A stretch of DNA of 64,000 bases from Rhizobium sp. 007 (GTDB lineage: Bacteria; Pseudomonadota; Alphaproteobacteria; Rhizobiales; Rhizobiaceae), in contig NZ_CP064187.1 of NCBI RefSeq assembly GCF_015353075.1, positions 3,353,001-3,417,000 on the forward strand. The letters run 5' to 3'. Numbering within the stretch: position 1 is the stretch's first letter; every line of letters begins with the position of its first letter. Shown here piece by piece: positions 1 through 8,137 of the stretch. The translations under genes and the position numbers were made by a program. The notes under the pieces were generated by a model, which saw nothing but the letters and a program-made list of their open reading frames with translations, made no database searches and had not been told where the DNA came from.

Positions 1-30
1 CCCTCCCGTTTCAGGGAGAGGCTCGACCCG

Positions 31-621
31 TCAGGCGGCCTTCCGGAGCGGCGCCTTGGCCAGCATGCGCCCCGAGGGAACAATCATGCCGGCTGCGCCG
101 TCAAGCCAGCCTTCCGTCAACTCCAGCGCCAGAAAGCGCGAGCGTTCGAACGGGCCGGGCATGACGAGATGGCAAGCCTTCTCGGCAAAGAAGCCGAAGC
201 GCTCGTAATAGGCAGCATCTCCGACGAGCAGGATCGCGCCATGTCCGCGGTTCTTGGCCTCGAGAATCGCCGCACGCATCAGCGCCGAACCGACACCCTT
301 GCCCTCAAAGGTCGGATCGACGGCCAAAGGGCCGAGCAGCAACGCATTGATCGACGTGCCGTCGGTGTTGACGCCAGCCTCGATGTTCCAGAGGCGGACG
401 GTGCCGATGACATGGCCGTCGCGGTCGCGCGCGACAAGTGCCAAGCCTTCTGCCGGGATGCGGCCGCGCCGGATCTTCTCCGACGACTTCTTGCGGCGGT
501 TCGGACCCATGGCGCGATCGAGCAGGTTCTCGCGCGGTACGACATCCGACGGATTCTCGGAATCGATGGTGAAGACGGAGGGCGCAAAGAATGCGCGGAC
601 AGAATCAAGAACAGCGGCCAT
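31..621 (-). CDS. GNAT family N-acetyltransferase (YhbS-like)
   Basis: Predicted cytoplasmic acetyltransferase that moves an acetyl group from acetyl-CoA to an unidentified amine. The acetyl-CoA-binding signature GKGVGSAL lies near residues 108-115 and a YYERFGF segment near 138-144 closes the fold; 196 aa is normal for the YhbS group. The ATG at 621 has GGGAGG five bases upstream, which supports this start. It lies 88 nt downstream of the ornithine decarboxylase gene on the same strand, so co-transcription is possible and a polyamine-related substrate is conceivable, but nothing in the sequence proves it. Confidence 0.85.
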   Translation of the reverse strand: MAAVLDSVRAFFAPSVFTIDSENPSDVVPRENLLDRAMGPNRRKKSSEKIRRGRIPAEGLALVARDRDGHVIGTVRLWNIEAGVNTDGTSINALLLGPLAVDPTFEGKGVGSALMRAAILEAKNRGHGAILLVGDAAYYERFGFFAEKACHLVMPGPFERSRFLALELTEGWLDGAAGMIVPSGRMLAKAPLRKAA

Positions 622-709
622 CTTGGCCTCCCGAACTCAAAACCGTTTCAGACGGTGTCGAAAGGAAATTGTGAAGGTGCCGCCCCGATTGGCTACGGGG
701 CCGGCTGGA

Positions 710-1843
710 TCAGATGACGTAGGCCTTCAGCGGCTCAAAGCCATTAAAAGCAACCGCCGAATAGGTCGTCGTATAGGCACCGGTGCCTTCGATCAGAACC
801 TCGTCGCCGATGGTGAGGCTCACCGGCAGCGGGTAGAGGTTCTTCTCGTAGAGCACGTCGGCCGAATCGCAGGTCGGGCCGGCGATGACGCAAGGCTCCA
901 TGTTGTCGCCGTCGCGTTCGGTGCGAATCGGGTAGCGGATGGCCTCATCCATCGTTTCGGCGAGACCGCCGAACTTGCCGATGTCGAGGAATACCCAGCG
1001 GGCCGTGTCGTTGTCCGACTTCTTCGAGACAAGCACCACTTCAGCCTTGATGACGCCGGCATTGCCGACCATACCGCGGCCCGGCTCGATGATCGTCTTC
1101 GGGATCTGGTTGCCGAAGTGATCGCGCAGGCTCTGGTAGATCGAACGGCCATAAGCCTCGGCCGACGGAACGTCACGAAGGTATTTCGTCGGGAAGCCGC
1201 CGCCCATGTTGACCATCTGCAGATGGATGCCCTGCTTGGCAAGCTGCACGAAAACGCGCTTGGCATCGGCAAGAGCCGAATCCCAGGCATCGACCTTGGT
1301 CATCTGCGAACCGACATGGAACGAGACGCCATAGGATTCGAGGCCGAGCTGATGGGCATAGACAAGAACATCGACAGCCATTTGCGGGACGCAGCCGAAC
1401 TTGCGCGATAGCGGCCATTCGGCGCCTTCGCCATCCGTGAGCACGCGGCAGAACACGCGGGCGCCGGGAGCGGCGCGCGAGATCTTCTCGACTTCCTCGT
1501 GGCTGTCGACCGCAAAGAGGCTGACGCCGAGCGCACAGGCGCGGGCGACGTCGCGCTCCTTCTTGATCGTATTGCCGTAGGAGATGCGCGCAGCGGTCGC
1601 ACCGGCATCCAGTGCCATTTCGATTTCAGCGACAGACGCGCAATCGAAATTGGAGCCGAGCGAAGCCAGCAGCTTCAGCACTTCCGGAGCCGGGTTTGCC
1701 TTGACAGCATAGTAGATCGCGCTGTCCGGCATCGCATGACGGAAGGCGTTGAAATTGTCGCGCACGACGTCGAGGTCGACCACGAGGCAGGGACCGTCGG
1801 GACGTCGGGTTGCGAGAAAGTCGCGGATGCGCTGGGTGGTCAT
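710..1843 (-). CDS. speF: Ornithine (lysine/ornithine) decarboxylase, type III PLP enzyme
   Basis: PLP-dependent decarboxylase of the alanine-racemase-like fold that makes putrescine from ornithine (some family members also accept lysine). Seen in the 377-aa product: the PLP lysine in YYAVKANP (K48), the HVGSQ segment, the glycine-rich phosphate loop EPGRGMVGNAG, and the GPTCDSADVL motif carrying the active-site cysteine. The ATG at 1843 is chosen because GAGGGA sits six bases upstream; a longer in-frame reading to 2323 would translate the structured leader and lacks family similarity. It is preceded by a leader of about 400 nt, the arrangement of the alphaproteobacterial speF element. The symbol follows the name used for that RNA motif; odc would serve equally. 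Confidence 0.93.
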   Translation of the reverse strand: MTTQRIRDFLATRRPDGPCLVVDLDVVRDNFNAFRHAMPDSAIYYAVKANPAPEVLKLLASLGSNFDCASVAEIEMALDAGATAARISYGNTIKKERDVARACALGVSLFAVDSHEEVEKISRAAPGARVFCRVLTDGEGAEWPLSRKFGCVPQMAVDVLVYAHQLGLESYGVSFHVGSQMTKVDAWDSALADAKRVFVQLAKQGIHLQMVNMGGGFPTKYLRDVPSAEAYGRSIYQSLRDHFGNQIPKTIIEPGRGMVGNAGVIKAEVVLVSKKSDNDTARWVFLDIGKFGGLAETMDEAIRYPIRTERDGDNMEPCVIAGPTCDSADVLYEKNLYPLPVSLTIGDEVLIEGTGAYTTTYSAVAFNGFEPLKAYVI

Positions 1844-2250
1844 ATCGATTCCCTCTTCCAATTCCAGAGCTCCGGCAAAAACCGGAGGACAAAGGGCATA
1901 CGAATGCTCGCATTGGAACCAGCCGGTGGAGACCCCGGAACCATAGCAAGCGCTCGATGCGCAAATATTGAACCAACGCCACGACAGCGGCATAGTTCGG
2001 CTTTGTCTGCCATGGATTGGAGGGAAAATCCCAACCGCACTTCCGGCAATGAAGGTGTGCCTCTTCAGTAACCCCGGCTGATGGAAAGCCGGAAGACACC
2101 AGAAAGGCCCGCACCGTCGTTGCTTAGGCGTCCTCGCATTTCCCGGTTGGCCGGAATAGCGACTGGAGGGGTTAGTTCCAGGTACCTTACCGATGACCTC
2201 ACCTAATCGAGGGTCGGCGGACACCCATGGGCACGTGCGACTTTGGGCTG
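1844..2250 (-). ncRNA. Putative speF-type structured leader upstream of ornithine decarboxylase
   Basis: The roughly 400-nt stretch between the predicted promoter and the decarboxylase start has no convincing gene but several stem-loops: CTCCGG/CCGGAG with a six-base U-rich loop (1870-1887, just before the ribosome-binding site), CCGGCT/AGCCGG (2074-2092), and a CCGG/CCGG pair near 2143-2152. The first hairpin is not followed by a T run, so it is not a simple terminator. A conserved speF RNA motif is known upstream of this gene in alphaproteobacteria; position and size fit, but I matched it by context and hairpins, not by covariance model. Confidence 0.55.
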
Positions 2251-2256
2251 AGGACG

Positions 2257-2284
2257 AGATAAGAATATTCGCAGTCATAATCAA
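2257..2284 (-). promoter_or_regulatory. Predicted sigma-70-type promoter for the decarboxylase leader
   Basis: On the minus strand TTGATT (plus 2279-2284) and TTATCT (plus 2257-2262) are separated by 16 bases, followed by the structured leader. This would start the transcript near 2250. Inferred from hexamers only. Confidence 0.4.
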
Positions 2285-2314
2285 GAATTTTTTTGCCCTT
2301 CGCTCAAAAAATAA

Positions 2315-2343
2315 ATTGAACAACTGCGCGCAATTTGTTCAAT
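2315..2343. promoter_or_regulatory. LysR-type operator dyad
   Basis: Perfect inverted repeat ATTGAACAA-N11-TTGTTCAAT with an 11-base spacer that is itself nearly palindromic (TGCGCGCA). The T-N11-A geometry is the classical LysR-family binding site. It ends 24 bases before the lysR start codon and lies about 30 bases from the predicted decarboxylase promoter, so it probably mediates autoregulation and may touch the divergent gene. Confidence 0.65.
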
Positions 2344-2367
2344 CTTCCGCAACAACGGGAGATGGCC

Positions 2368-3261
2368 ATGGACACACTGACGCGCATACGCGCCTTCATC
2401 GATGTCGTTGAAGCGGAAGGTTTTTCCGCCGCAGCGCGGCGCACCGGCCGCTCCAAGGCGCTGCTTTCCAAATATGTGCGCGAGCTGGAAGACGAGTTGG
2501 GCGCCCTGCTGCTCAATCGCACCACCCGGCAGTTTTCGATGACCGAGGCCGGGCATACTTATTACCGCACCGCCTCCGACATTCTGAAGGAGATCGACAA
2601 CCTCGCCGATCTGGTCCGCGAGAACAACGCGCAACTCAAAGGCCGGCTGAAGATCTCGGTGCCGCGCACCTTTGTCGATGCCGATGTCGGTCAGTCGTTG
2701 ATCGATTTTGCCAAGGAGAATCCGGATCTGCAGCTGGAAATCGCCGCAGACGACCGATTCGTCGATCTGATCGAAGAAGGTTTCGACCTGGCGATCCGCG
2801 TCACGAAGCTAGAAGATTCGGGAATGATCGCGCGAAAGATCTCGGATTTCCGCGTCCACGTCTGCGCCACGCCGGAGTTTCTCGAGCGCTATCCGAACCT
2901 CGAACATCCGACGGACATTTCCAACGTTCCCTTCATCGTGGATACGAACTCGCGCACGCAGGCAAGCGTCCGTTTCTACAATCCGGACAGCACGTCCTTC
3001 GCCGTCGCGGTTTCCGGACCGATCGAGGTGAACAGCCCACATGCGACATTGCGCGCGGCTCTTTCCGGCATCGGCATTGCGGTCATCCCGGACTTCATCG
3101 CTCGTAAGCCGATCGAGGACGGCCGGCTCGTGACGCTGTTCAACGACTACATACCGACCGATCGCGGGATTTATGCCGTTTATCCGCATCGGCGCTACCT
3201 GCCGGCAAAGGTCCGCATCTTCGTGGATTACCTCCATGCTTGGTTCAAGAAGCAGGCTTGA
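2368..3261 (+). CDS. LysR family transcriptional regulator
   Basis: DNA-binding regulator with an N-terminal winged helix-turn-helix (about residues 1-60, including GFSAAARRTGRSKALLSKYV) and a LysR substrate-binding domain (about 90-295); 297 aa is typical. The ATG at 2368 is chosen because GGGAG ends exactly six bases before it; the in-frame ATG at 2362 is too close and the reading from 2335 would run through the operator. It is divergent from ornithine decarboxylase and co-directional with the DUF1007/NicO pair about 100 nt downstream. The inducer and target are unknown; the perfect dyad just upstream indicates autoregulation. Confidence 0.9.
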   Translation: MDTLTRIRAFIDVVEAEGFSAAARRTGRSKALLSKYVRELEDELGALLLNRTTRQFSMTEAGHTYYRTASDILKEIDNLADLVRENNAQLKGRLKISVPRTFVDADVGQSLIDFAKENPDLQLEIAADDRFVDLIEEGFDLAIRVTKLEDSGMIARKISDFRVHVCATPEFLERYPNLEHPTDISNVPFIVDTNSRTQASVRFYNPDSTSFAVAVSGPIEVNSPHATLRAALSGIGIAVIPDFIARKPIEDGRLVTLFNDYIPTDRGIYAVYPHRRYLPAKVRIFVDYLHAWFKKQA

Positions 3262-3363
3262 AGCCGGCCTGATTCACTTTGTCACCTTGAGGCAGGTCCC
3301 AATTCCGTCCCATTCTCCGGCAAGAAGACACCAACCGATTTGGGCAGAGCGGTAACCAGACAC

Positions 3364-4005
3364 ATGAAGAAATCCACTTACCTGATGGCCGCGCTGATCT
3401 TACTTGCGCCGGCCGCGGCCATGGCACACCCGCATATTTTCGTGGAAGCTCGGCTCGAAGTCGTGGCAGCGCCCGACGGGAGCGTTCAGGAGTTGCGAAA
3501 CGTCTGGCGTTTCGACGAGGTGTTCTCCTCCTCCGTCGTCATGGATTTCGACAAGAACACCGATCTGAAGCTGGAGCCGAACGAGCTCGCCGAAGTCGGC
3601 AAGACTGTCCGCGAGTCGCTCTCGGACTATGACTACTACATGAATCTGACGATCGACGGGAAGAACGTGACCGTGCAGAAGCCGGACATCATTCACGTCG
3701 ACTACAAGGAAGGTCAGCTTCTGATGTTCTTCGCGGTAAAGCCCGCGGAGAAGATGCCACTGAAGGGCAAACTCACCTTCGGCGTCTACGACCCCACGCT
3801 CTACACCTCGATCGACTTCCCGACGGACAAGGAGCTGGCAACAGTCGGGGACGGCTTCAAGAACTGCAAGCATGATGTGCTGCGGCCGGACGCCGATCAG
3901 GTGATTTCTCAAAACAAGCAGTCGCTGACCGACGCCTTCTTCAACGATCCGACCGGCACCGACATGTCCAAGCTCTTTGCCACCAGGCTGGAGGTTTCAT
4001 GCTGA
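3364..4005 (+). CDS. DUF1007 family periplasmic protein
   Basis: Exported protein of 213 aa with an N-terminal signal peptide (MKKSTYLMAALILLAPAAAM, predicted cleavage after AMA) and a mature start HPHIF, characteristic of DUF1007. Members usually sit directly beside NicO nickel/cobalt permeases, and here the stop overlaps the start of such a gene by 7 bp (ATGCTGA), which implies translational coupling. A periplasmic helper role in metal uptake or efflux is inferred from that pairing; the biochemical function is not established. The ATG at 3364 is preferred over an upstream in-frame start because it begins the signal peptide directly. Confidence 0.85.
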   Translation: MKKSTYLMAALILLAPAAAMAHPHIFVEARLEVVAAPDGSVQELRNVWRFDEVFSSSVVMDFDKNTDLKLEPNELAEVGKTVRESLSDYDYYMNLTIDGKNVTVQKPDIIHVDYKEGQLLMFFAVKPAEKMPLKGKLTFGVYDPTLYTSIDFPTDKELATVGDGFKNCKHDVLRPDADQVISQNKQSLTDAFFNDPTGTDMSKLFATRLEVSC

Positions 4006-5072
4006 AACGGAGCGCTTTGCTGTTCCTTCCAACGGCCGCATTCGCGGCGCTGGCGCTCATGAACGTGGCGCATGCGCAATCGCCGCTCGGGATTGGAACT
4101 GCGGAGCCAAGTTTCCAGCCGACAGGTGGGCCGCTGGCGCCGCTGCTTGCCTACATCAATTACGAACAGCAGGCCTTCTACCGCGCGCTGACGGATGCCC
4201 TGAAGGCAATGCGTGAAGACCCGTGGCAGCTTGCGTCGCTGATCGGCCTTTCCTTCGCCTATGGCGTCTTCCATGCGGCCGGTCCTGGGCATGGCAAGGC
4301 AGTGATCTCCTCCTACATGATCGCCAACGAAATCGAGCTGAAGCGCGGCGTAGTGATCTCCTTCATCTCAGCCTTCATTCAGGGTGCAGTGGCAGTGGCG
4401 CTCGTCGGCGGTGCCTGGCTCATCCTGCGTGGCAGCGGCATAACGCTGACGCAGGCGACGAATGCGATGGAGATCACAAGCTTCGTCATGGTCATCGCCT
4501 TCGGTGGCTGGCTGCTTTTTCGCAAATTGCGTTCGATGATCAACGGCCTGCCAAAGCGTGAAGTCGTGGAGACCTCTGCCGGTCCGGTCAGCATGATGCT
4601 CGACTGGAAGGACAATGAAAGCCGCAGGGAAGCCTATGCCTTCGGCGAGAAGCAGGCACGCAAGGCGGGACATAACTTCATCGCCGGCATGGCCTGCGAA
4701 ACCTGCGGCCGCTCTCATGCGCCGGACCCGTCGCTGCTGGGCGGCGACAAATTCAGTATCCGGGAAGCCTGGTCGGCGATCGTTGCCGTCGGCCTTCGCC
4801 CCTGCTCCGGCGCGCTGCTCGTCATGACCTTTTCGCTGCTGAACGGCCTTTATCTCGGCGGCATTCTTTCTGTGCTCGCCATGTCGCTTGGCACGGCCAT
4901 CACGGTCGCCATCCTCGCGATCCTTGCCGTCGCCGCCAAGGGCACCGCCGTCCGCATCTCCGGCCGTGGCTCAGCGAGATCGATCTGGATTGGCAACGCG
5001 ATCGAAATCCTGGGCGCCGTCCTGGTGATTTGCATGGGCGTGCTGCTGCTCGGCGCCTCGCTTCAGGGGTAG
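3999..5072 (+). CDS. NicO-family nickel/cobalt transporter
   Basis: Inner-membrane metal permease of 357 aa related to RcnA/NicO. An N-terminal hydrophobic signal-like segment (to about residue 26) is followed by about six membrane helices. The first helix pair carries the histidine-bearing FHAAGPGHGKAVISSY motif typical of NicO proteins. A cytoplasmic insert between the membrane halves (about residues 175-255) is charged and includes CETCGRSH, a possible metal-binding patch in place of the histidine-rich loop of RcnA. Gene order DUF1007-NicO is conserved in alphaproteobacteria. Direction of transport (uptake or efflux) and metal cannot be decided from sequence. Confidence 0.85.
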   Translation: MLKRSALLFLPTAAFAALALMNVAHAQSPLGIGTAEPSFQPTGGPLAPLLAYINYEQQAFYRALTDALKAMREDPWQLASLIGLSFAYGVFHAAGPGHGKAVISSYMIANEIELKRGVVISFISAFIQGAVAVALVGGAWLILRGSGITLTQATNAMEITSFVMVIAFGGWLLFRKLRSMINGLPKREVVETSAGPVSMMLDWKDNESRREAYAFGEKQARKAGHNFIAGMACETCGRSHAPDPSLLGGDKFSIREAWSAIVAVGLRPCSGALLVMTFSLLNGLYLGGILSVLAMSLGTAITVAILAILAVAAKGTAVRISGRGSARSIWIGNAIEILGAVLVICMGVLLLGASLQG

Positions 5073-5076
5073 GCTC

Positions 5077-5283
5077 TTATTTCCCCCTGCCTCGCTGATA
5101 GTGCGCCCTCAGCCAGAATATCGCGAAGAAGCCGAGCAGCAGCGCCGCGCCGGCAATGACCGCAAGCGCGGGAGAATAGCTGCCGATCCAAAGAACGAGC
5201 GTCGGCAGGAAATAGATGACCAGTCCCGCGCAAATGAGGATGGTCGCGGCGGCGATCGCCTGAGAACGGCTTTCGGGGCTCAT
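5077..5283 (-). CDS. Small two-helix membrane protein, unknown function
   Basis: A 68-aa protein with two predicted transmembrane helices (about residues 12-32 and 38-58) and a basic C-terminal tail (HYQRGRGK). Its ATG overlaps the stop of the upstream acetyltransferase gene (ATGA at 5280-5283), strong evidence for coupled translation and for its being real. I do not recognise the family. It converges with the NicO gene, whose stop is 4 bp away, leaving little room for a terminator. Confidence 0.65.
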   Translation of the reverse strand: MSPESRSQAIAAATILICAGLVIYFLPTLVLWIGSYSPALAVIAGAALLLGFFAIFWLRAHYQRGRGK

Positions 5284-5972
5284 GCGAGCCTTTCCTTTTC
5301 AAGATCTGAACGGATATCCTGCAGGCGCCGGCGCTGCCTGCCTTGGGCATCGAAGTTCTCCGGCGAAAGCCAGGTCTCGAAAGCCTCGCTGATCAGCGGC
5401 CACTCGCTGTCGATCATCGAGAACCAAGCCGTGTCGCGGTTGCGGCGCTTGGCGATCATATGCTGACGAAAAACACCTTCGAACTTGAAGCCGTAGCGCG
5501 CGGCCGTCGTCTTGCTGGCCTCGTTGTTGTTGTCGCACTTCCATTCGTAGCGGCGGTACCCGAGGTCTTCGAAGACATGCTTGGCCATCAGGTAATGCGC
5601 TTCGGTGGAAAGCGGCGAACGCTTCATATCCGGCCCGTGCGCCACGCCGCCGATTTCGACGACGCCGTTGGCCGGGTCGGCACGCATATAATTGGCCATG
5701 CCGACGATCCTGCCGGTGGAGGTATCGCGGAAGATGTGGGTGAGCCAGCCAGACTTGGTATAGGCGTTCTCAAGCCACTTGGCGAAATCGTCGATGCCGG
5801 CAAAATCGTCCTGCGCGAAGTAGAGAAGCAGCGGGTTGATGCCCATGCCGCCGAGGCCGTCCCAGAGCGCCTGAAGGTGCTCCGCGCGAACATAGGGCTC
5901 GACCGACACGTAGCGCCCTTTCAGTGTCACATAATCAGGTGCCGGCACCTTGAAATTCGATAGATCGCGCAT
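5280..5972 (-). CDS. GNAT family N-acetyltransferase (RimJ/RimL-like)
   Basis: Cytoplasmic acetyltransferase of 230 aa resembling the Acetyltransf_3 (RimL) group. The sequence has the initial YVTLKGRYVSVEPY strand, the central GRIVGMANYMR strand and the late NNEASKTTAARYGFKFEGVFR segment, which is the usual end of the acetyl-CoA site in this group. The ATG at 5972 is chosen for the GAGGAG five bases upstream; the in-frame extension to 6122 has no such site and overlaps poorly conserved sequence. Translationally coupled to the downstream 68-aa membrane protein. The substrate is unknown. Confidence 0.88.
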   Translation of the reverse strand: MRDLSNFKVPAPDYVTLKGRYVSVEPYVRAEHLQALWDGLGGMGINPLLLYFAQDDFAGIDDFAKWLENAYTKSGWLTHIFRDTSTGRIVGMANYMRADPANGVVEIGGVAHGPDMKRSPLSTEAHYLMAKHVFEDLGYRRYEWKCDNNNEASKTTAARYGFKFEGVFRQHMIAKRRNRDTAWFSMIDSEWPLISEAFETWLSPENFDAQGRQRRRLQDIRSDLEKERLA

Positions 5973-6036
5973 GCTCACTCCTCTCGTCGGAAGAGTGGAT
6001 AGGCCAGCCGCCCTGGAAAGGCAACCAGCCTGCATG

Positions 6037-6756
6037 TCACCGTGACAAGGAAACCTTGGCGGAGGAAACCGTTGCTTCGATGTGGTCCACAAGCGCATCG
6101 GCAAGGCCAAGACGGCCGGCAAGAAGATCGAGATAGCCGCGTTCGGCCCGCGAGTCCGGCTCGACCGTCAGGCGCGAAGCCGTATAGAGCTCGACCTTCT
6201 GTTCCTCCGTAGTGGCGGCGGCGACCAGCGCGTCGAGATCGGTCGGCGAGGCAAGCTCGTGCTCGATGAAGGACGCGGCTTCGCCGCTGACGTCGGCGGC
6301 CTTTATCTTGTCCATGACATGCGCTCGCTCGGCGTCGTCGATATGCCCGTCGGCTTTGGCCGCCGCGATCATGGCGCGGATCAGCACGAGAGCAAATTCG
6401 TTGCTGCCAGCAGGCGAAGCCGGACCGAAACCTGAATCGGCGGGTGCCGGCAGAAGAACCGGCGTCGAGGGCGGAGGGGCATCCGAAGGCGTGGCAGGTG
6501 CCTGGCCCGCCTGGTAATTCTTGTAGGCCTGGTATCCGAGGCCGGCGATAGCTGCGAGCCCGCCGATTGCCAGCGCGTTGCCGGCAATATTGCGGCCCGT
6601 CTTCGTTCCGAGAAACACGGTCGCCAGCGCTCCGGCCTTCCACGGATTATCCTTGGCCAACTGGACGGCATCGCCGGCCCGGTTGCGGACACTTCCGCCG
6701 ACGCCCGGTATTTGCGATCCCAGGAACTGGTCAAGAAGCTTCTTCGCGTCGAACAT
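6037..6756 (-). CDS. DUF533 family, TerB-like domain protein
   Basis: A 239-aa protein with an N-terminal amphipathic region (MFDAKKLLDQFLG), a hydrophobic helix rich in glycine/alanine (about residues 55-80), a proline-rich linker (about 85-115) and a C-terminal all-helical TerB-like domain with acidic EF-like motifs (AAKADGHIDDAER). This is the usual DUF533 layout. DUF533 proteins are inner-membrane associated and of unknown function. GGGAGA nine bases before the ATG at 6756 supports the start. The acetyltransferase follows 64 nt downstream on the same strand, so a shared transcript is possible. Confidence 0.85.
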   Translation of the reverse strand: MFDAKKLLDQFLGSQIPGVGGSVRNRAGDAVQLAKDNPWKAGALATVFLGTKTGRNIAGNALAIGGLAAIAGLGYQAYKNYQAGQAPATPSDAPPPSTPVLLPAPADSGFGPASPAGSNEFALVLIRAMIAAAKADGHIDDAERAHVMDKIKAADVSGEAASFIEHELASPTDLDALVAAATTEEQKVELYTASRLTVEPDSRAERGYLDLLAGRLGLADALVDHIEATVSSAKVSLSR

Positions 6757-6810
6757 CCTTCATCGTCTCCCTGTTGAGGCAGACCTGAAGATAGGAAGCG
6801 GATCGACAAA

Positions 6811-6837
6811 TACAAATGCCGGCGAAGCCGCCGGCAT
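6811..6837 (-). terminator. Intrinsic terminator of the KDPG aldolase gene
   Basis: Perfect 9-bp stem ATGCCGGCG/CGCCGGCAT (6816-6824 and 6829-6837) with a four-base loop; on the minus strand it is followed by a T-rich TTGTATTTG. It lies 21 bp downstream of the eda stop codon. Confidence 0.7.
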
Positions 6838-6858
6838 CCTGAAGCGATCAGGAAAATG

Positions 6859-7497
6859 TCAGGCCTTCAGCGCAGCCGCTTCCGAGGCGAGCTTGGTGAT
6901 GCCGTCCCAATCGCCCGCAGCGACGAGTTCCTTCGGCGCCACCCAGGATCCGCCAACGCAGATGACGTTCGGCAGCGACAGGTAATCATTGGCGTTTTTA
7001 AGCGAAATGCCGCCAGTCGGGCAGAAAACGGTGCCGGCGAGCGGCGAGGAAAGCGCCTTGAGATATGCGGCACCGCCCGCCTGTTCGGCCGGGAAGAATT
7101 TCAACACCTGGTAGCCTTCTTCGCGAAGCGCCATGACTTCGCTTGCCGTAGCAGCGCCCGGCAGCAGCGGAACCGGCGATGCCGAAGCGGCGTCGAGCAG
7201 TTCCTGCGTGGCCCCCGGGCTGACGACGAACTTCGAGCCGGCAGCAATGGCCGCGTCCCACTGCTGGGCATTCAGGATCGTGCCTGCGCCGACTTCCGCA
7301 CCTTCGACCTCCTGCGCAACGGCACGGACCGTATCGAGTGCTGCAGGCGTGCGCATGGTGATCTCGATCGCCTTCAGGCCGCCGGCGACCAGCGCACGCG
7401 CCAGCGAAACGCCGGACTTCACGTCATCGACGATCAGCACCGGAACAACTGGCTGGAGTTTGAGGATGGAAAGGAGCTTTTCTGTCTTCTCGCCCAT
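6859..7497 (-). CDS. eda: 2-dehydro-3-deoxy-phosphogluconate (KDPG) aldolase
   Basis: Class I aldolase that splits KDPG into pyruvate and glyceraldehyde 3-phosphate in the Entner-Doudoroff pathway, the main hexose route in rhizobia. The 212-aa product shows the catalytic glutamate in AIEITMRTP and the Schiff-base lysine in YQVLKFFPAEQAGG, with the phosphate site around PTGGIS. The ATG at 7497 gives the normal N-terminus (MGEKTEKLLSILK); AAGGAA lies about ten bases upstream. It is a single gene with its own terminator; edd and zwf are not beside it. Some family members also cleave 4-hydroxy-2-oxoglutarate. Confidence 0.93.
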   Translation of the reverse strand: MGEKTEKLLSILKLQPVVPVLIVDDVKSGVSLARALVAGGLKAIEITMRTPAALDTVRAVAQEVEGAEVGAGTILNAQQWDAAIAAGSKFVVSPGATQELLDAASASPVPLLPGAATASEVMALREEGYQVLKFFPAEQAGGAAYLKALSSPLAGTVFCPTGGISLKNANDYLSLPNVICVGGSWVAPKELVAAGDWDGITKLASEAAALKA

Positions 7498-7648
7498 GGC
7501 CGCACGGTTCCTTAAACGATTGAATTGGGCTCCCGAATACCTCTCTGAACCCTCTTTGTCGAGACAAAACAGATGCGGCAAGAAGATGGGTATCCCTCCC
7601 GGGAGTTTTACGTTACGGTACCGCGATCGTCACAAAAGGTTCACTGAA

Positions 7649-8137
7649 ATGGCGAAAGAGATCGAGCGGAAATTTCTGGTACGCAACGACGGCTGGCGCG
7701 CGAAGGCCGAGACGAAATCGATCCTCAGACAAGGTTACATCGCCTCGATGGACGACCGGTCCGTGCGTGTGCGCATCCTTGATGGAAAGCGCGCGCGGCT
7801 GACGATCAAGATCGGCCGCAGTACCGTGACGCGAGACGAGTTCGAATACGAAATCCCCGTTTCTGACGCCGAAGAATTGATGCAGAGCACCATTGGCCTG
7901 GTGATCGAAAAGACGCGTTACCGCGTTCCGCATGACAACTTCGTCTGGGAAGTCGATGTCTTTGCCGGTGCGCATCGCGGTCTGGTGATCGCTGAGGTGG
8001 AGATGAAGTCCGAAAATGACGATCCCTCCCGCCCCGCCTGGCTTGGCCGCGAAGTGACCGGCGATTTCCGCTATTCCAACCAAGCGCTCGCGACCGAATT
8101 CGAGTACGATCAGGATGCCCTTTCGCATACGGCCTGA
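7649..8137 (+). CDS. CYTH domain protein (triphosphate tunnel metalloenzyme)
   Basis: A 162-aa single-domain CYTH protein. The defining EIERKFLV signature starts at residue 4, and alternating charged strands (VRVRI, RLTIKIG, EFEYEIP, EVDVFAG, AEVEM) build the tunnel that binds triphosphate with divalent metal. Family members are inorganic triphosphatases, thiamine triphosphatases or class IV adenylate cyclases; the short bacterial form next to CHAD is most often a tripolyphosphatase. AAAGGT lies about seven bases before the ATG at 7649. It overlaps the CHAD gene by 23 bp, so they are co-translated and probably act on the same phosphate polymer. Confidence 0.9.
   Translation: MAKEIERKFLVRNDGWRAKAETKSILRQGYIASMDDRSVRVRILDGKRARLTIKIGRSTVTRDEFEYEIPVSDAEELMQSTIGLVIEKTRYRVPHDNFVWEVDVFAGAHRGLVIAEVEMKSENDDPSRPAWLGREVTGDFRYSNQALATEFEYDQDALSHTA

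Noticed and set aside
1..30. CCCTCCCGTTTCAGGGAG at the window edge as a repeat copy
   Set aside because: Too short and cut by the edge to assign to the dispersed repeat family; could equally be a weak terminator.
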